The position numbers and the translations under genes were made by a program. Below are positions 7,597-13,758 of a stretch of 13,895 nucleotides of DNA, piece after piece (within the stretch, counting starts at the first letter, position 1; every line of letters starts with the position of its first letter). The DNA comes from DASXYG01 sp036502625 (lineage in GTDB: Bacteria > Actinomycetota > Actinomycetes > Streptosporangiales > Streptosporangiaceae). The notes under the pieces are model-generated. The model did not search any database. It saw only the letters and a program-made list of their open reading frames with translations, and was not told where the DNA came from. The stretch lies in the NCBI GenBank assembly GCA_036502625.1, contig DASXYG010000087.1, positions 1 to 13,895 on the forward strand, given 5' to 3'.

Positions 7597-8871
7597 ATGC
7601 GCCTTTCTCCCGTCTTTTCCCGAACCGGCACGGCCGCCGCCGGGCTGCTCGCCGTGGCGCTCGCCGGTGCCGTTCCGGCGCTCGCGGACGGCGCGCGGCC
7701 CCAGGCCTCCGGGCCTGAATCGGGCGGCCAGTACCGCGAGGTCTTCTATCCGGACGGGCATCCGCGCCTGGTCAAGGGGAAACCCGACAAGCCCACGCCG
7801 GTCGACCACCTGCGCGCGAGCGGCGTGGCCACCATCCAGAAGACCGGCCCCGACACCAACAGGTTCGTCATCGTGATCGTCGGCGACGGCTATACCAGCG
7901 GCCAGCAGGGCGCGTTCGACAAGAACGCGGGCCAGTTGATGAACACCCTTTTCAAGGTGAGCCCGTACAAGCAGTACAAAAAGCTGTTCAACATCTACCG
8001 GGTGAACGTCGACTCGTCCGTCAGCGGCGTTTCCGGCGACCCGAAACAAAGCGTCAAGAAGAAGACGCCGCTCGGCATGCACTTCTACTGCGACGGAATC
8101 CAGCGGCTGTTGTGCGCGAACGACGACGCCGCGAACTCCTATGCGGCACGCGCCAGCTCCGACATCAACGAGGTCGTCGCGATCGCCAACAGCACGACCT
8201 ACGGCGGCGCCGGCGGGCCGCTGACCAGCGTCGCGGGCGGCAACGCCAGCGCCGGGCAGATCCTGCCGCACGAGATGGGCCACACCACGGGCAAGCTCGG
8301 CGACGAGTACGACTACCCGTACGCCAAGGCGTCCGGCGGCCCGGAGCCCGCGTACCCGAACGTCACGAAGGCCGCCGCGGCGAGCATGAAGAAGGGCAAG
8401 CGCAAGTGGTACCGCTGGCTGTCCGCGAAATCGCCGTCCGGCGGCAAGGTCGGCGCGTACGCGGGCGCGAACTACTACAAGAAGGGCTTCAACCGGCCCA
8501 CCAAGGACTCGATCATGCGGACGCTCGGCCGGGCGTTCGACCCGGTGGGCCGCGAGGCGATGATCACCGGGTTCTGGCGCGACGTGAACCCGATCGACTC
8601 CGCGAAGGACAACAAGGCGACGGTGGCCCGCGATGACACGCTCTGGGTGAAGACCGTGCCCGTCGGGGTCCGGGTCGCCTGGTGGGTCGACAAGAAGTAC
8701 ATCAAGAGCACCGTCGGGAAGAAGAGCCTGAACCTCACGCAGTTCAAGCTCAAGCCGGGCGCCAAGCACTGGGTCACCGCGACGGTGAAGGACCCGACCG
8801 GCTGGGTGCGCAACGAGGCCAACCGCACGAAGTACATGTACCAGCGGGTCACCTGGACCGTACGGCCCTGA
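7597..8871 (+). CDS. Secreted M64-family (IgA peptidase-type) zinc metallopeptidase
   Basis: A 424-residue exported protein. A Sec signal peptide covers about 1-30 (a hydrophobic run ending AVPALA). Near 90-99 FVIVIVGDGYT is the family's opening strand, usually FVILGDGYT-like in M64. The zinc site is HEMGHTTGKLGDEY: His225, Glu226 (catalytic base) and His229, with the third ligand probably in the following LGDEY segment. IMRTLGRAFDPV and the region to ~330 complete the catalytic domain. From ~345 to 424 a beta-rich C-terminal domain follows (LWVKTVPVGVRVAWWVDKKYI ... YQRVTWTVRP). The family is named for a Clostridium IgA proteinase, but environmental actinomycete members should not be assumed to cut IgA; general extracellular proteolysis is likelier. 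The ATG at 7597 has GGGGGG five bases upstream. An earlier ATG at 7563 lies in another frame and is ignored. The protein is lysine-rich for such a GC-rich genome. Confidence 0.9.
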   Translation: MRLSPVFSRTGTAAAGLLAVALAGAVPALADGARPQASGPESGGQYREVFYPDGHPRLVKGKPDKPTPVDHLRASGVATIQKTGPDTNRFVIVIVGDGYTSGQQGAFDKNAGQLMNTLFKVSPYKQYKKLFNIYRVNVDSSVSGVSGDPKQSVKKKTPLGMHFYCDGIQRLLCANDDAANSYAARASSDINEVVAIANSTTYGGAGGPLTSVAGGNASAGQILPHEMGHTTGKLGDEYDYPYAKASGGPEPAYPNVTKAAAASMKKGKRKWYRWLSAKSPSGGKVGAYAGANYYKKGFNRPTKDSIMRTLGRAFDPVGREAMITGFWRDVNPIDSAKDNKATVARDDTLWVKTVPVGVRVAWWVDKKYIKSTVGKKSLNLTQFKLKPGAKHWVTATVKDPTGWVRNEANRTKYMYQRVTWTVRP

Positions 8872-8880
8872 CCCGGACGT

Positions 8881-8943
8881 CGTACGACGACGGCGCGCGC
8901 CTTCGGATCCCGCGATCGGGAAGGCACGCGCCGTCGTCGTACG
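8881..8943. terminator. Long inverted repeat, bidirectional terminator
   Basis: Arms 8881-8903 and 8921-8943 are 23 bases each with a single mismatch, separated by 17 bases. The left side also contains the perfect 12-base palindrome CGTCGTACGACG (8878-8889). It fills the 75-base gap between the convergent M64 peptidase and galU genes and stops four bases short of the galU stop codon, so it can act in both directions. Confidence 0.8.
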
Positions 8944-8946
8944 CGG

Positions 8947-9828
8947 TCAGTGGCTCGCGACGAAGTCCTTCAGCCAGGCCAGGAAGTCCGGCCCGAGGTC
9001 GTCGCGCTCGCAGGCCAGGCGGACGACGGCCTTGAGGTAGTCGGCGCGGTCGCCGGTGTCGTAGCGGCGGCCGCCGAACACCAGGCCGTGCACCGGCTCG
9101 CCGGACTTCACCATGGCGTGCAGCGCGTCGGTGAGCTGGATCTCGTTGCCGCGGCCCGGGGGCGTGGCGTCGAGCACCTCGAACACCTTCGAGTCGAGGA
9201 CGTAGCGGCCGATGATGGCGTACGTGCTCGGCGCCTCCTCGGCCTTCGGCTTCTCCACGAGGTCGGTCACCCGCACGACGTCGTCGTCGCCGGTGGTCTC
9301 GATCGCGACGCTGCCGTAGAGGTGGATCTGCGCGCGCGGCACCTCCATCAGCGCGATCACGCTGCCGCCGTGCTTCTCGCGCACCTCGGCCATGCGCGGC
9401 AGCAGGCGGTCGCGCTCGTCGATGAGGTCGTCGCCGAGCAGCACCGCGAACGGGTGGTCGCCGACGTGGTCGCGGGCGCACAGCACCGCGTGGCCGAGCC
9501 CCTTCGCCTCGCCCTGCCGTACGTAGTGCACGGTGGCGAGCTCGGTGGAGGCGCGCACCTTGGCGAGCTTGTCGACGTCGCCCTTCTTCTCCAGCACGTT
9601 CTCCAGTTCGTACGCGCTGTCGAAATGGTCCTCCAAGGGGCGCTTGCCGCGGCCGGTGACCATCAGGACGTCGGTCATCCCGGCGGCCACGGCCTCCTCG
9701 ACGACGTACTGGATGGCCGGCTTGTCGACGACCGGGAGCATCTCCTTGGGCATCGCCTTGGTGGCGGGCAGGAATCGTGTGCCGAGTCCCGCCGCGGGGA
9801 CGACGGCCTTCGTCAAGGGCTGGGTCAC
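8947..9828 (-). CDS. galU: UTP--glucose-1-phosphate uridylyltransferase
   Basis: A 293-residue cytosolic nucleotidyltransferase making UDP-glucose from UTP and glucose-1-phosphate, the precursor for glycans, trehalose and cell-envelope sugars. It has the normal family length. Motifs: AVVPAAGLGTRFLPATKAMPKEMLP (nucleotide-binding loop, ~8-32), KPAIQYVVEEAVAAG, VTGRGKRPLEDHFD, QGEAKGLGHAVLCA (105-118), VLLGDDLID with the metal-binding acid near 133, VTDLVEKP, IIGRYVL, GNEIQLTDAL and FGGRRYDTGDRADYLKA. The start GTG at 9828 opens the normal N-terminus; the open frame upstream is not conserved. A good -35/-10 pair lies immediately upstream and places transcription start at about the GTG, so the mRNA is probably leaderless. 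The gene is divergent from a small membrane-protein gene and converges on the M64 peptidase gene. Confidence 0.96.
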   Translation of the reverse strand: MTQPLTKAVVPAAGLGTRFLPATKAMPKEMLPVVDKPAIQYVVEEAVAAGMTDVLMVTGRGKRPLEDHFDSAYELENVLEKKGDVDKLAKVRASTELATVHYVRQGEAKGLGHAVLCARDHVGDHPFAVLLGDDLIDERDRLLPRMAEVREKHGGSVIALMEVPRAQIHLYGSVAIETTGDDDVVRVTDLVEKPKAEEAPSTYAIIGRYVLDSKVFEVLDATPPGRGNEIQLTDALHAMVKSGEPVHGLVFGGRRYDTGDRADYLKAVVRLACERDDLGPDFLAWLKDFVASH

Positions 9829-9835
9829 CCGTCGT

Positions 9836-9864
9836 AGTGTGGCAGCCCCGCGTCGTACGGCCAA
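9836..9864 (-). promoter_or_regulatory. Candidate galU promoter (leaderless)
   Basis: On the minus strand TTGGCC (9864-9859) and CACACT (9841-9836) are separated by exactly 17 bases. The expected transcription start, about seven bases beyond the -10, falls at 9829-9830, next to the GTG at 9828. No ribosome site is visible, which is consistent with a leaderless transcript. Confidence 0.5.
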
Positions 9865-9994
9865 ACCGGGGCCCCACAGGCACCGGCGGCCGGATGCGGC
9901 CACCCGCCCTCCCCCGCCGTACGCGTGCCTCCGGCGAGACGTGATCACCGCCGGACGGGGTAGGCGCGGGCGGTCGAGCGCGTTGGGAGGCGCC

Positions 9995-10618
9995 ATGGGG
10001 CCGTACGCGGACACGCCTGCGCGGTTCGTCCGGCAGGTGGGCGGCGACCTGGTCGTCGCGGCATGGATCGCCGCGTGGGTGTGGGCCGGGGTGCGCGCGC
10101 GTGAGCTGATCCTGCGGCTGGCCGCGCCGGGGCGGGCGACGGAGCGGGCCGGCGGCTCGTTCCGCGACGCGCTCGACCACGCCGGGGACACCGCGCACCG
10201 GGTGCCGGTCGTGGGCGGGCCGCTGCGGGACGCGCTGCGGTCGGCGGGCGCGGCCGGGTCGCGGATCGCCGCCGCCGGGCACGCCGAGCAGGCGACGGTC
10301 GGGCACATCGCGCTCGGCGCCCTGGTCGTGCTGATCACGCTGCCGACCGTGATGGCGCTCGCGCTGTGGCTGCCGGGGCGGGTGCGCTGGATCCGCGAGG
10401 CGGGCGCGACGCGGCGGCTGCTCCGCGCCCGCGACGACCCGGACGGCGCCGACCTGCTGGCGCTGCGCGCCCTCGCCGGGCAGTCGCCGCGCCGCCTGCG
10501 CTCCGCGGCCGGTGAAGGCGCGGTGACCGCGTGGCGCCGCGGCGACGAGGCCGTCATCGCCCGGCTCGCCGCCCTTCAGGCGCGCTCGCTCGGTCTGCGC
10601 GCGCCGCGCCGCCGGTGA
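9995..10618 (+). CDS. Two-helix membrane protein, function unknown
   Basis: A 207-residue protein I cannot name. The ATG at 9995 is preceded by GGGAGG with four bases between, which decides the start; the open frame continues upstream through galU antisense and is not coding. Two hydrophobic helices are visible: ~18-34 (DLVVAAWIAAWVWAGVRA) and ~103-127 (GHIALGALVVLITLPTVMALALWLP). The ~65 residues between them (ELILRLAAPGRATERAGGSFRDALDHAG...) are Ala/Gly/Arg-rich and amphipathic. After the second helix is a basic region, RVRWIREAGATRRLLRA, then a conserved-looking C-terminal stretch, GADLLALRALAG...VTAWRRGDEAVIARLAALQARSLGLR, probably helical and cytoplasmic. It is divergent from galU, and a 136-base gap separates it from the marR gene. 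Confidence 0.78.
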   Translation: MGPYADTPARFVRQVGGDLVVAAWIAAWVWAGVRARELILRLAAPGRATERAGGSFRDALDHAGDTAHRVPVVGGPLRDALRSAGAAGSRIAAAGHAEQATVGHIALGALVVLITLPTVMALALWLPGRVRWIREAGATRRLLRARDDPDGADLLALRALAGQSPRRLRSAAGEGAVTAWRRGDEAVIARLAALQARSLGLRAPRRR

Positions 10619-10717
10619 CGGAGCGCACACCCCTGCCGTACGGCAATGCGCTCGCTCTGGGCTTCCGCCGTACGGAATCACCGCAGCTCCCCACGTGTTC
10701 CACCTCACGTAGATTTC

Positions 10718-10755
10718 GTTAGCCTAACTAAGCATAGAAACTTAGACTGGCTAAG
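10718..10755 (+). promoter_or_regulatory. marR promoter with two inverted-repeat operator candidates
   Basis: GTTAGCCTAAC (10718-10728) is an inverted repeat with arms GTTAG/CTAAC, and CTTAGACTGGCTAAG (10741-10755) is a second with arms CTTAG/CTAAG. Both share the TTAG...CTAA core, with centres about 25 bases apart. TAGACT (10743-10748) inside the second fits a -10 box and would start transcription near 10755, the GTG of marR, giving a leaderless mRNA. Binding at either site would block the promoter, as expected for MarR autorepression. Confidence 0.7.
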
Positions 10756-11246
10756 TGACAACGGAGAGGCACCAGACGGAGGAGCGCGTACACGACCTCG
10801 CGGAGCGGTTCAACCGCCACCTGCGCGACGTCGTCCTGCTGCTGCGCCGGGCCGGCGCCGGCCTGCCGCTGACGACACAGCAGATCTCCGTGCTCGGCTC
10901 CCTGGAGCACGGGGCGCGCCGGATGTCGGAGCTGGCGAGCGAGCACGGCGTACGGCTGCCGACCATGACGGTCCACGTCAACCGCCTGGAGCGGGAAGGG
11001 CTCGTCACGCGGCATGCCGACGCGGCCGACGCCCGCCGGGTGCTCGTACGGCTGACGCGGCTGGGCCGGATGCGGCTCGGCAAAGCGCGCGAGACCCGTA
11101 CACGGTTCCTGGCCGAGCGGCTGAGCGCCCTGCCCGAGGCAGACCTCGCCGCCGTCGACGCCGCGCTCACCGCGCTGGCGAAGGTCGTCGCCGACGAACC
11201 GGCACGACCGGACGGACCCGGCCACGGCCCGTCGGAACCGAGATGA
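10755..11246 (+). CDS. MarR-family transcriptional regulator
   Basis: A 163-residue winged-helix regulator, normal length for MarR. An N-terminal dimerisation helix (~5-32, RVHDLAERFNRHLRDVVLLLRR) is followed by LTTQQISVLGSLEHGARRMSELASE. The recognition helix is around 68-80 (LPTMTVHVNRLEREGLV). The wing carries the typical DxR element in RHADAADARRVLVRLTRLG (86-104), and C-terminal dimerisation helices run to ~146. Such proteins bind palindromic DNA as dimers and release it on contact with phenolic or other small ligands. The GTG at 10755 is taken as the start; it overlaps the last base of an inverted repeat and has no ribosome site. The next gene, an MFS transporter, starts 18 bases downstream, so the pair very likely forms one autorepressed operon in which the regulator senses a transporter substrate. 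Confidence 0.92.
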   Translation: MTTERHQTEERVHDLAERFNRHLRDVVLLLRRAGAGLPLTTQQISVLGSLEHGARRMSELASEHGVRLPTMTVHVNRLEREGLVTRHADAADARRVLVRLTRLGRMRLGKARETRTRFLAERLSALPEADLAAVDAALTALAKVVADEPARPDGPGHGPSEPR

Positions 11247-11264
11247 GAGGAAAGCGGATCTGCG

Positions 11265-12524
11265 ATGACGCTCGCTAATGACACCGAGTCATCGACGGAG
11301 ACCACCGCCGAGGCCGTACGGGAGTCCAGGGGCCTGCTGCACCAGCCCATGGCGGTATGGGCGACGGCGTTCGCCGCGGTAGTGGCGTTCATGGGCATCG
11401 GACTGGTCGACCCGATCCTGCCGTCCATCGCCAAGGGGCTGCACGCCGGCCCCAGCCAGGTGTCCCTGCTGTTCACCAGCTACTTCGCGGTCACGGCCGT
11501 GGCGATGCTGGTCACCGGATGGGTGTCGAGCCGCATCGGCGGCAAGCGGACCCTGCTGATCGGGCTGGTGCTGGTCGTCGCGTTCGCCGCCCTGTCCGGC
11601 ACGTCCGGATCCGTCGGCGAGCTGGTCGGGTTCCGCGCCGGATGGGGCCTGGGGAACGCGTTCTTCATCGCCACCGCGCTCGCGGTGATCGTCGGGGCCG
11701 CGAGCGGCGGCGCCGAGTCCGCGATCGTGCTGTACGAGGCGGCGCTCGGCCTGGGCATCTCGCTCGGCCCGCTGCTGGGCGCGCTGCTCGGCGGCATGCG
11801 GTGGCGCTACCCGTTCTTCGGCACGGCCGTCCTGATGGCCATCGGCTTCGTGATGATCGCGACGCTGCTGCGCGGCAACCCGAAGACCGCGGAGAAGACG
11901 CGGTTGTCCGACCCGATCCGCGCGCTCGGCCACGGCGGCCTCGCGACGACCGCGTTCACCGCGCTGTTCTACAACTACGCGTTCTTCACCGTGCTGGCGT
12001 TCACGCCGTTCATCCTCGACATGTCCGCCCACGGCATCGGCCTCGTGTTCTTCTGCTGGGGCGTCCTGCTCGCGCTGACCTCGGTGTTCGCCGCACCGGC
12101 CCTGCAGCGGCGGTTCGGCTCGGTGCGCGTCATGCAGGCGTCCCTGCTCGTCCTGCTGCTGCTCCAGGTGGGCGTGGCCCTGTCCGGCCACACCGGCATC
12201 ATCGTGTTCGTCGTCCTCACCGGCCTGCCGATCGGCGTGAACAACACGATCTTCACCGACGCCGCCATGGAGGTCTCCGACGCCCCGCGCCCGGTCGCGT
12301 CCGCCGGCTACAACTTCGTCCGCTGGATGGGCGGCGTCCTGGCCCCCTTCATCTCCACCAAGCTAGGCGAATCGATCACCCCGGACCTCCCGTACTACGT
12401 AGGCGCCGCGTGCTGCCTGGCCGGCATAACCATCCTCGCCGCGAACAAGCGCCACCTACGCGTCCTCGACGTACGCCACAAGACCCAAGACGACGCGGTA
12501 GCCGCCTTCGCCCCAACCCACTGA
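11265..12524 (+). CDS. MFS transporter, probable drug/efflux type
   Basis: A 419-residue integral membrane protein of the major facilitator superfamily with about 12 hydrophobic segments, beginning near residue 30 (VWATAFAAVVAFMGIGLVDPILPS). The loop after the second helix, GWVSSRIGGKRTLLIG (~84-99), is the MFS signature motif A (GxxxDRxGxRR-like). FRAGWGLGNAFFIATALAVI and LGLGISLGPLLGALLGGMRW, a motif-C-like glycine-rich stretch in the fifth helix, suggest an antiporter of the drug:H+ group. The second half includes AFTPFILDMSAHGIGLVFFCWGVL. The C-terminus is a short cytoplasmic tail. The ATG at 11265 is preceded by GAGAGGAAAG, a little distant (~12 bases). The gene lies 18 bases after marR and should be controlled by it; the substrate is unknown. 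Confidence 0.93.
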   Translation: MTLANDTESSTETTAEAVRESRGLLHQPMAVWATAFAAVVAFMGIGLVDPILPSIAKGLHAGPSQVSLLFTSYFAVTAVAMLVTGWVSSRIGGKRTLLIGLVLVVAFAALSGTSGSVGELVGFRAGWGLGNAFFIATALAVIVGAASGGAESAIVLYEAALGLGISLGPLLGALLGGMRWRYPFFGTAVLMAIGFVMIATLLRGNPKTAEKTRLSDPIRALGHGGLATTAFTALFYNYAFFTVLAFTPFILDMSAHGIGLVFFCWGVLLALTSVFAAPALQRRFGSVRVMQASLLVLLLLQVGVALSGHTGIIVFVVLTGLPIGVNNTIFTDAAMEVSDAPRPVASAGYNFVRWMGGVLAPFISTKLGESITPDLPYYVGAACCLAGITILAANKRHLRVLDVRHKTQDDAVAAFAPTH

Positions 12525-12545
12525 CGCCCCGCCCGGCAACCACCC

Positions 12546-12566
12546 CACGGAGGCGCCTCCGCCGTG
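12546..12566. terminator. Palindromic hairpin after the MFS gene
   Basis: GGAGGCGCCTCC (12549-12560) is a perfect 12-base palindrome, flanked by CACGG (12546-12550) and CCGTG (12562-12566). It lies 22 bases after the transporter stop codon and could end the marR-MFS transcript. No T-tract follows. Confidence 0.4.
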
Positions 12567-12610
12567 AACGCTGAGCCCGAACGCCCGCGCGAACCGCCTT
12601 CGCTAGGCGT

Positions 12611-12673
12611 GACGAGCGCGAAGCGTGTCCCTCAGGGGGCGCTGCGGCGAGCGCGGAAGGGTGTCCGTCAGGG
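12611..12673 (+). repeat. Imperfect direct repeat upstream of the PEBP gene
   Basis: A unit of about 27 bases at 12611-12637 (beginning GACGAGCGCGAAGCG and ending TCCCTCAGGG) recurs at 12646-12673 (beginning GGCGAGCGCGGAAGG and ending TCCGTCAGGG), with about four in five bases matching. GGTGAGCG follows the second copy. The segment has some likeness to parts of the repeat cluster at 13323-13746. Confidence 0.55.
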
Positions 12674-12743
12674 CGGTGAGCGGGCGACGTGCGGGGGTAG
12701 GGTCGCCTTCGGATCTTGACCGTTCAACGATGTGGAGGCCATG

Positions 12744-13289
12744 ATGTCGGACCGCGCGCCGCTTCCCCACGATTTCCACCCCGAGGTGCCCTCGTTCACG
12801 GTGACGAGCACCGACATCACGCACGGCGGCGTGCTCCCCACCGCCCAGGAGGCCGGGGCGAGCATGGGCCGCGCCGGCGACGACCTCTCCCCCGCGCTCA
12901 CCTGGTCCGGCTTCCCCGCGGAAACCAAGAGCTTCGCGGTGACCTGCTACGACCCGGACGCCCCCACCGGATCAGGCTTCTGGCACTGGGTCGTGTTCGA
13001 CATCCCCGCGACCGTCACCTCCCTCCCCACCGGCGCCGGCAGCGGCGACCAGTCCGGCCTCCCGCCCGCCGCGATCACCGCCCGCAACGACGCCGGCGGC
13101 CTGTCGTACGTAGGCGCCGCCCCACCCCCCGGCGACCGCGCCCACCGCTACGTCTTCACCATCTACGCCGTAGACACGGAGTCCCTCGGCCTGGACGCGT
13201 CCGCAACCCCCGCCTTCGTCGGCTTCAACCTCCGCTTCCACACCCTCGCCCGAGCCAACCTCATAGCCGAATTCGCCTACGAGGGCTAA
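12744..13289 (+). CDS. YbhB/YbcL-type phosphatidylethanolamine-binding (Raf kinase inhibitor-like) protein
   Basis: A 181-residue cytosolic protein of the PEBP family, normal length for the bacterial branch. It has the conserved ligand pocket: AVTCYDPDAPTGSGFWHWVVFDIP (65-88), with the DPDAP motif at 70-74 and HW at 81-82, then ARNDAGGLSYVGAAPPPGDRAHRYVFTIYAVD (113-144) with the second pocket strand and HRY. The family's usual cysteine in GxCPP is alanine here (GAAPPP). No enzymatic role is established for bacterial members; they bind anionic or phospholipid-like groups. Three in-frame starts exist: GTG 12732, ATG 12741 and ATG 12744. GGAGG at 12734-12738 gives normal five-base spacing only to ATG 12744, which is chosen. 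The stop codon TAA at 13287-13289 is the three-base loop of a GGGC/GCCC hairpin (13283-13293). No operon partner is seen. Confidence 0.92.
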   Translation: MSDRAPLPHDFHPEVPSFTVTSTDITHGGVLPTAQEAGASMGRAGDDLSPALTWSGFPAETKSFAVTCYDPDAPTGSGFWHWVVFDIPATVTSLPTGAGSGDQSGLPPAAITARNDAGGLSYVGAAPPPGDRAHRYVFTIYAVDTESLGLDASATPAFVGFNLRFHTLARANLIAEFAYEG

Positions 13290-13293
13290 GCCC
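13283..13293 (+). terminator. Mini-hairpin containing the PEBP stop codon
   Basis: GGGC (13283-13286) and GCCC (13290-13293) pair around TAA, which is the stop codon itself. It is short, so a true termination role is uncertain. Confidence 0.3.
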
Positions 13294-13322
13294 GCGCGCC
13301 CCTCTACCGCGCGACCCTGGGC

Positions 13323-13746
13323 TGAGCGAACCCCCGAGGAACAAGGCCGCGCTGCGCGCGACAGATCTCCCGCGACCTTGGCGGGGCGTCTTCGGGGTTG
13401 GGCCGAGGGGGCTCCGCCCTCAGGGTGAGCGATGCCGTACGTACAAAGGCCACGCTCCGCGCGACTCATCCCCCTTTGTCACCCGAACGCGCCCGGCCCA
13501 GGTCACGGAAGAACCCCACGCCCCAGGGCGAAGCCCCGCGGCCCAACCCCGAGAACGCGTACCCACGGTCGCGGGAGGACTGTCGCGCGCAGCGCGGCCT
13601 TCATCCCCCGGCACCGCTCACCCCGAGGGCGAAGCCCCCGCGGCCCAACCATGAACACGCTCCACCACGGTCGCGGGAAGTCAGTCGCGCGAAGCGCGGC
13701 CTTGCCCCTCGCGCGCAGCGCGGCCTTTATCCCCCGTCACCGCTCA
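13323..13746. repeat. Cluster of a ~100-bp repeat: two minus-oriented, two plus-oriented copies
   Basis: This lies in a gene-free stretch of 584 bases (13290-13873). Read in the plus sense a unit holds, in order, GGGCGAAGCCC, GCGGCCCAACC, a variable ~16-18 bases, ACGGTCGCGGGA, five variable bases, GTCGCGCG-AGCGCGGCCTT, a C-rich spacer and CACCGCTCA. Plus copies lie at about 13523-13620 and 13621-13746; the second has its AGCGCGGCCTT block duplicated (13691-13702 and 13717-13727). Reverse-complement copies lie at about 13323-13424, well kept, and 13425-13500, where only AAGGCCACGCTCCGCGCGAC (13446-13465) and short pieces survive. The inversion axis is around 13500-13522. Open frames across the cluster are low-complexity Arg/Pro/Ala sequence and do not look coding. 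Confidence 0.8.
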
Positions 13747-13758
13747 CTCCCAGGAGTT

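Noticed and set aside
9829..10557. N-terminal extension of GalU
   Set aside because: The open frame runs antisense through the membrane-protein gene; the normal GalU N-terminus and a promoter fit GTG 9828.
13323..13746. Possible CRISPR array
   Set aside because: The repeats are ~100 bp, modular, in both orientations and without regular unique spacers, and no cas gene is nearby.
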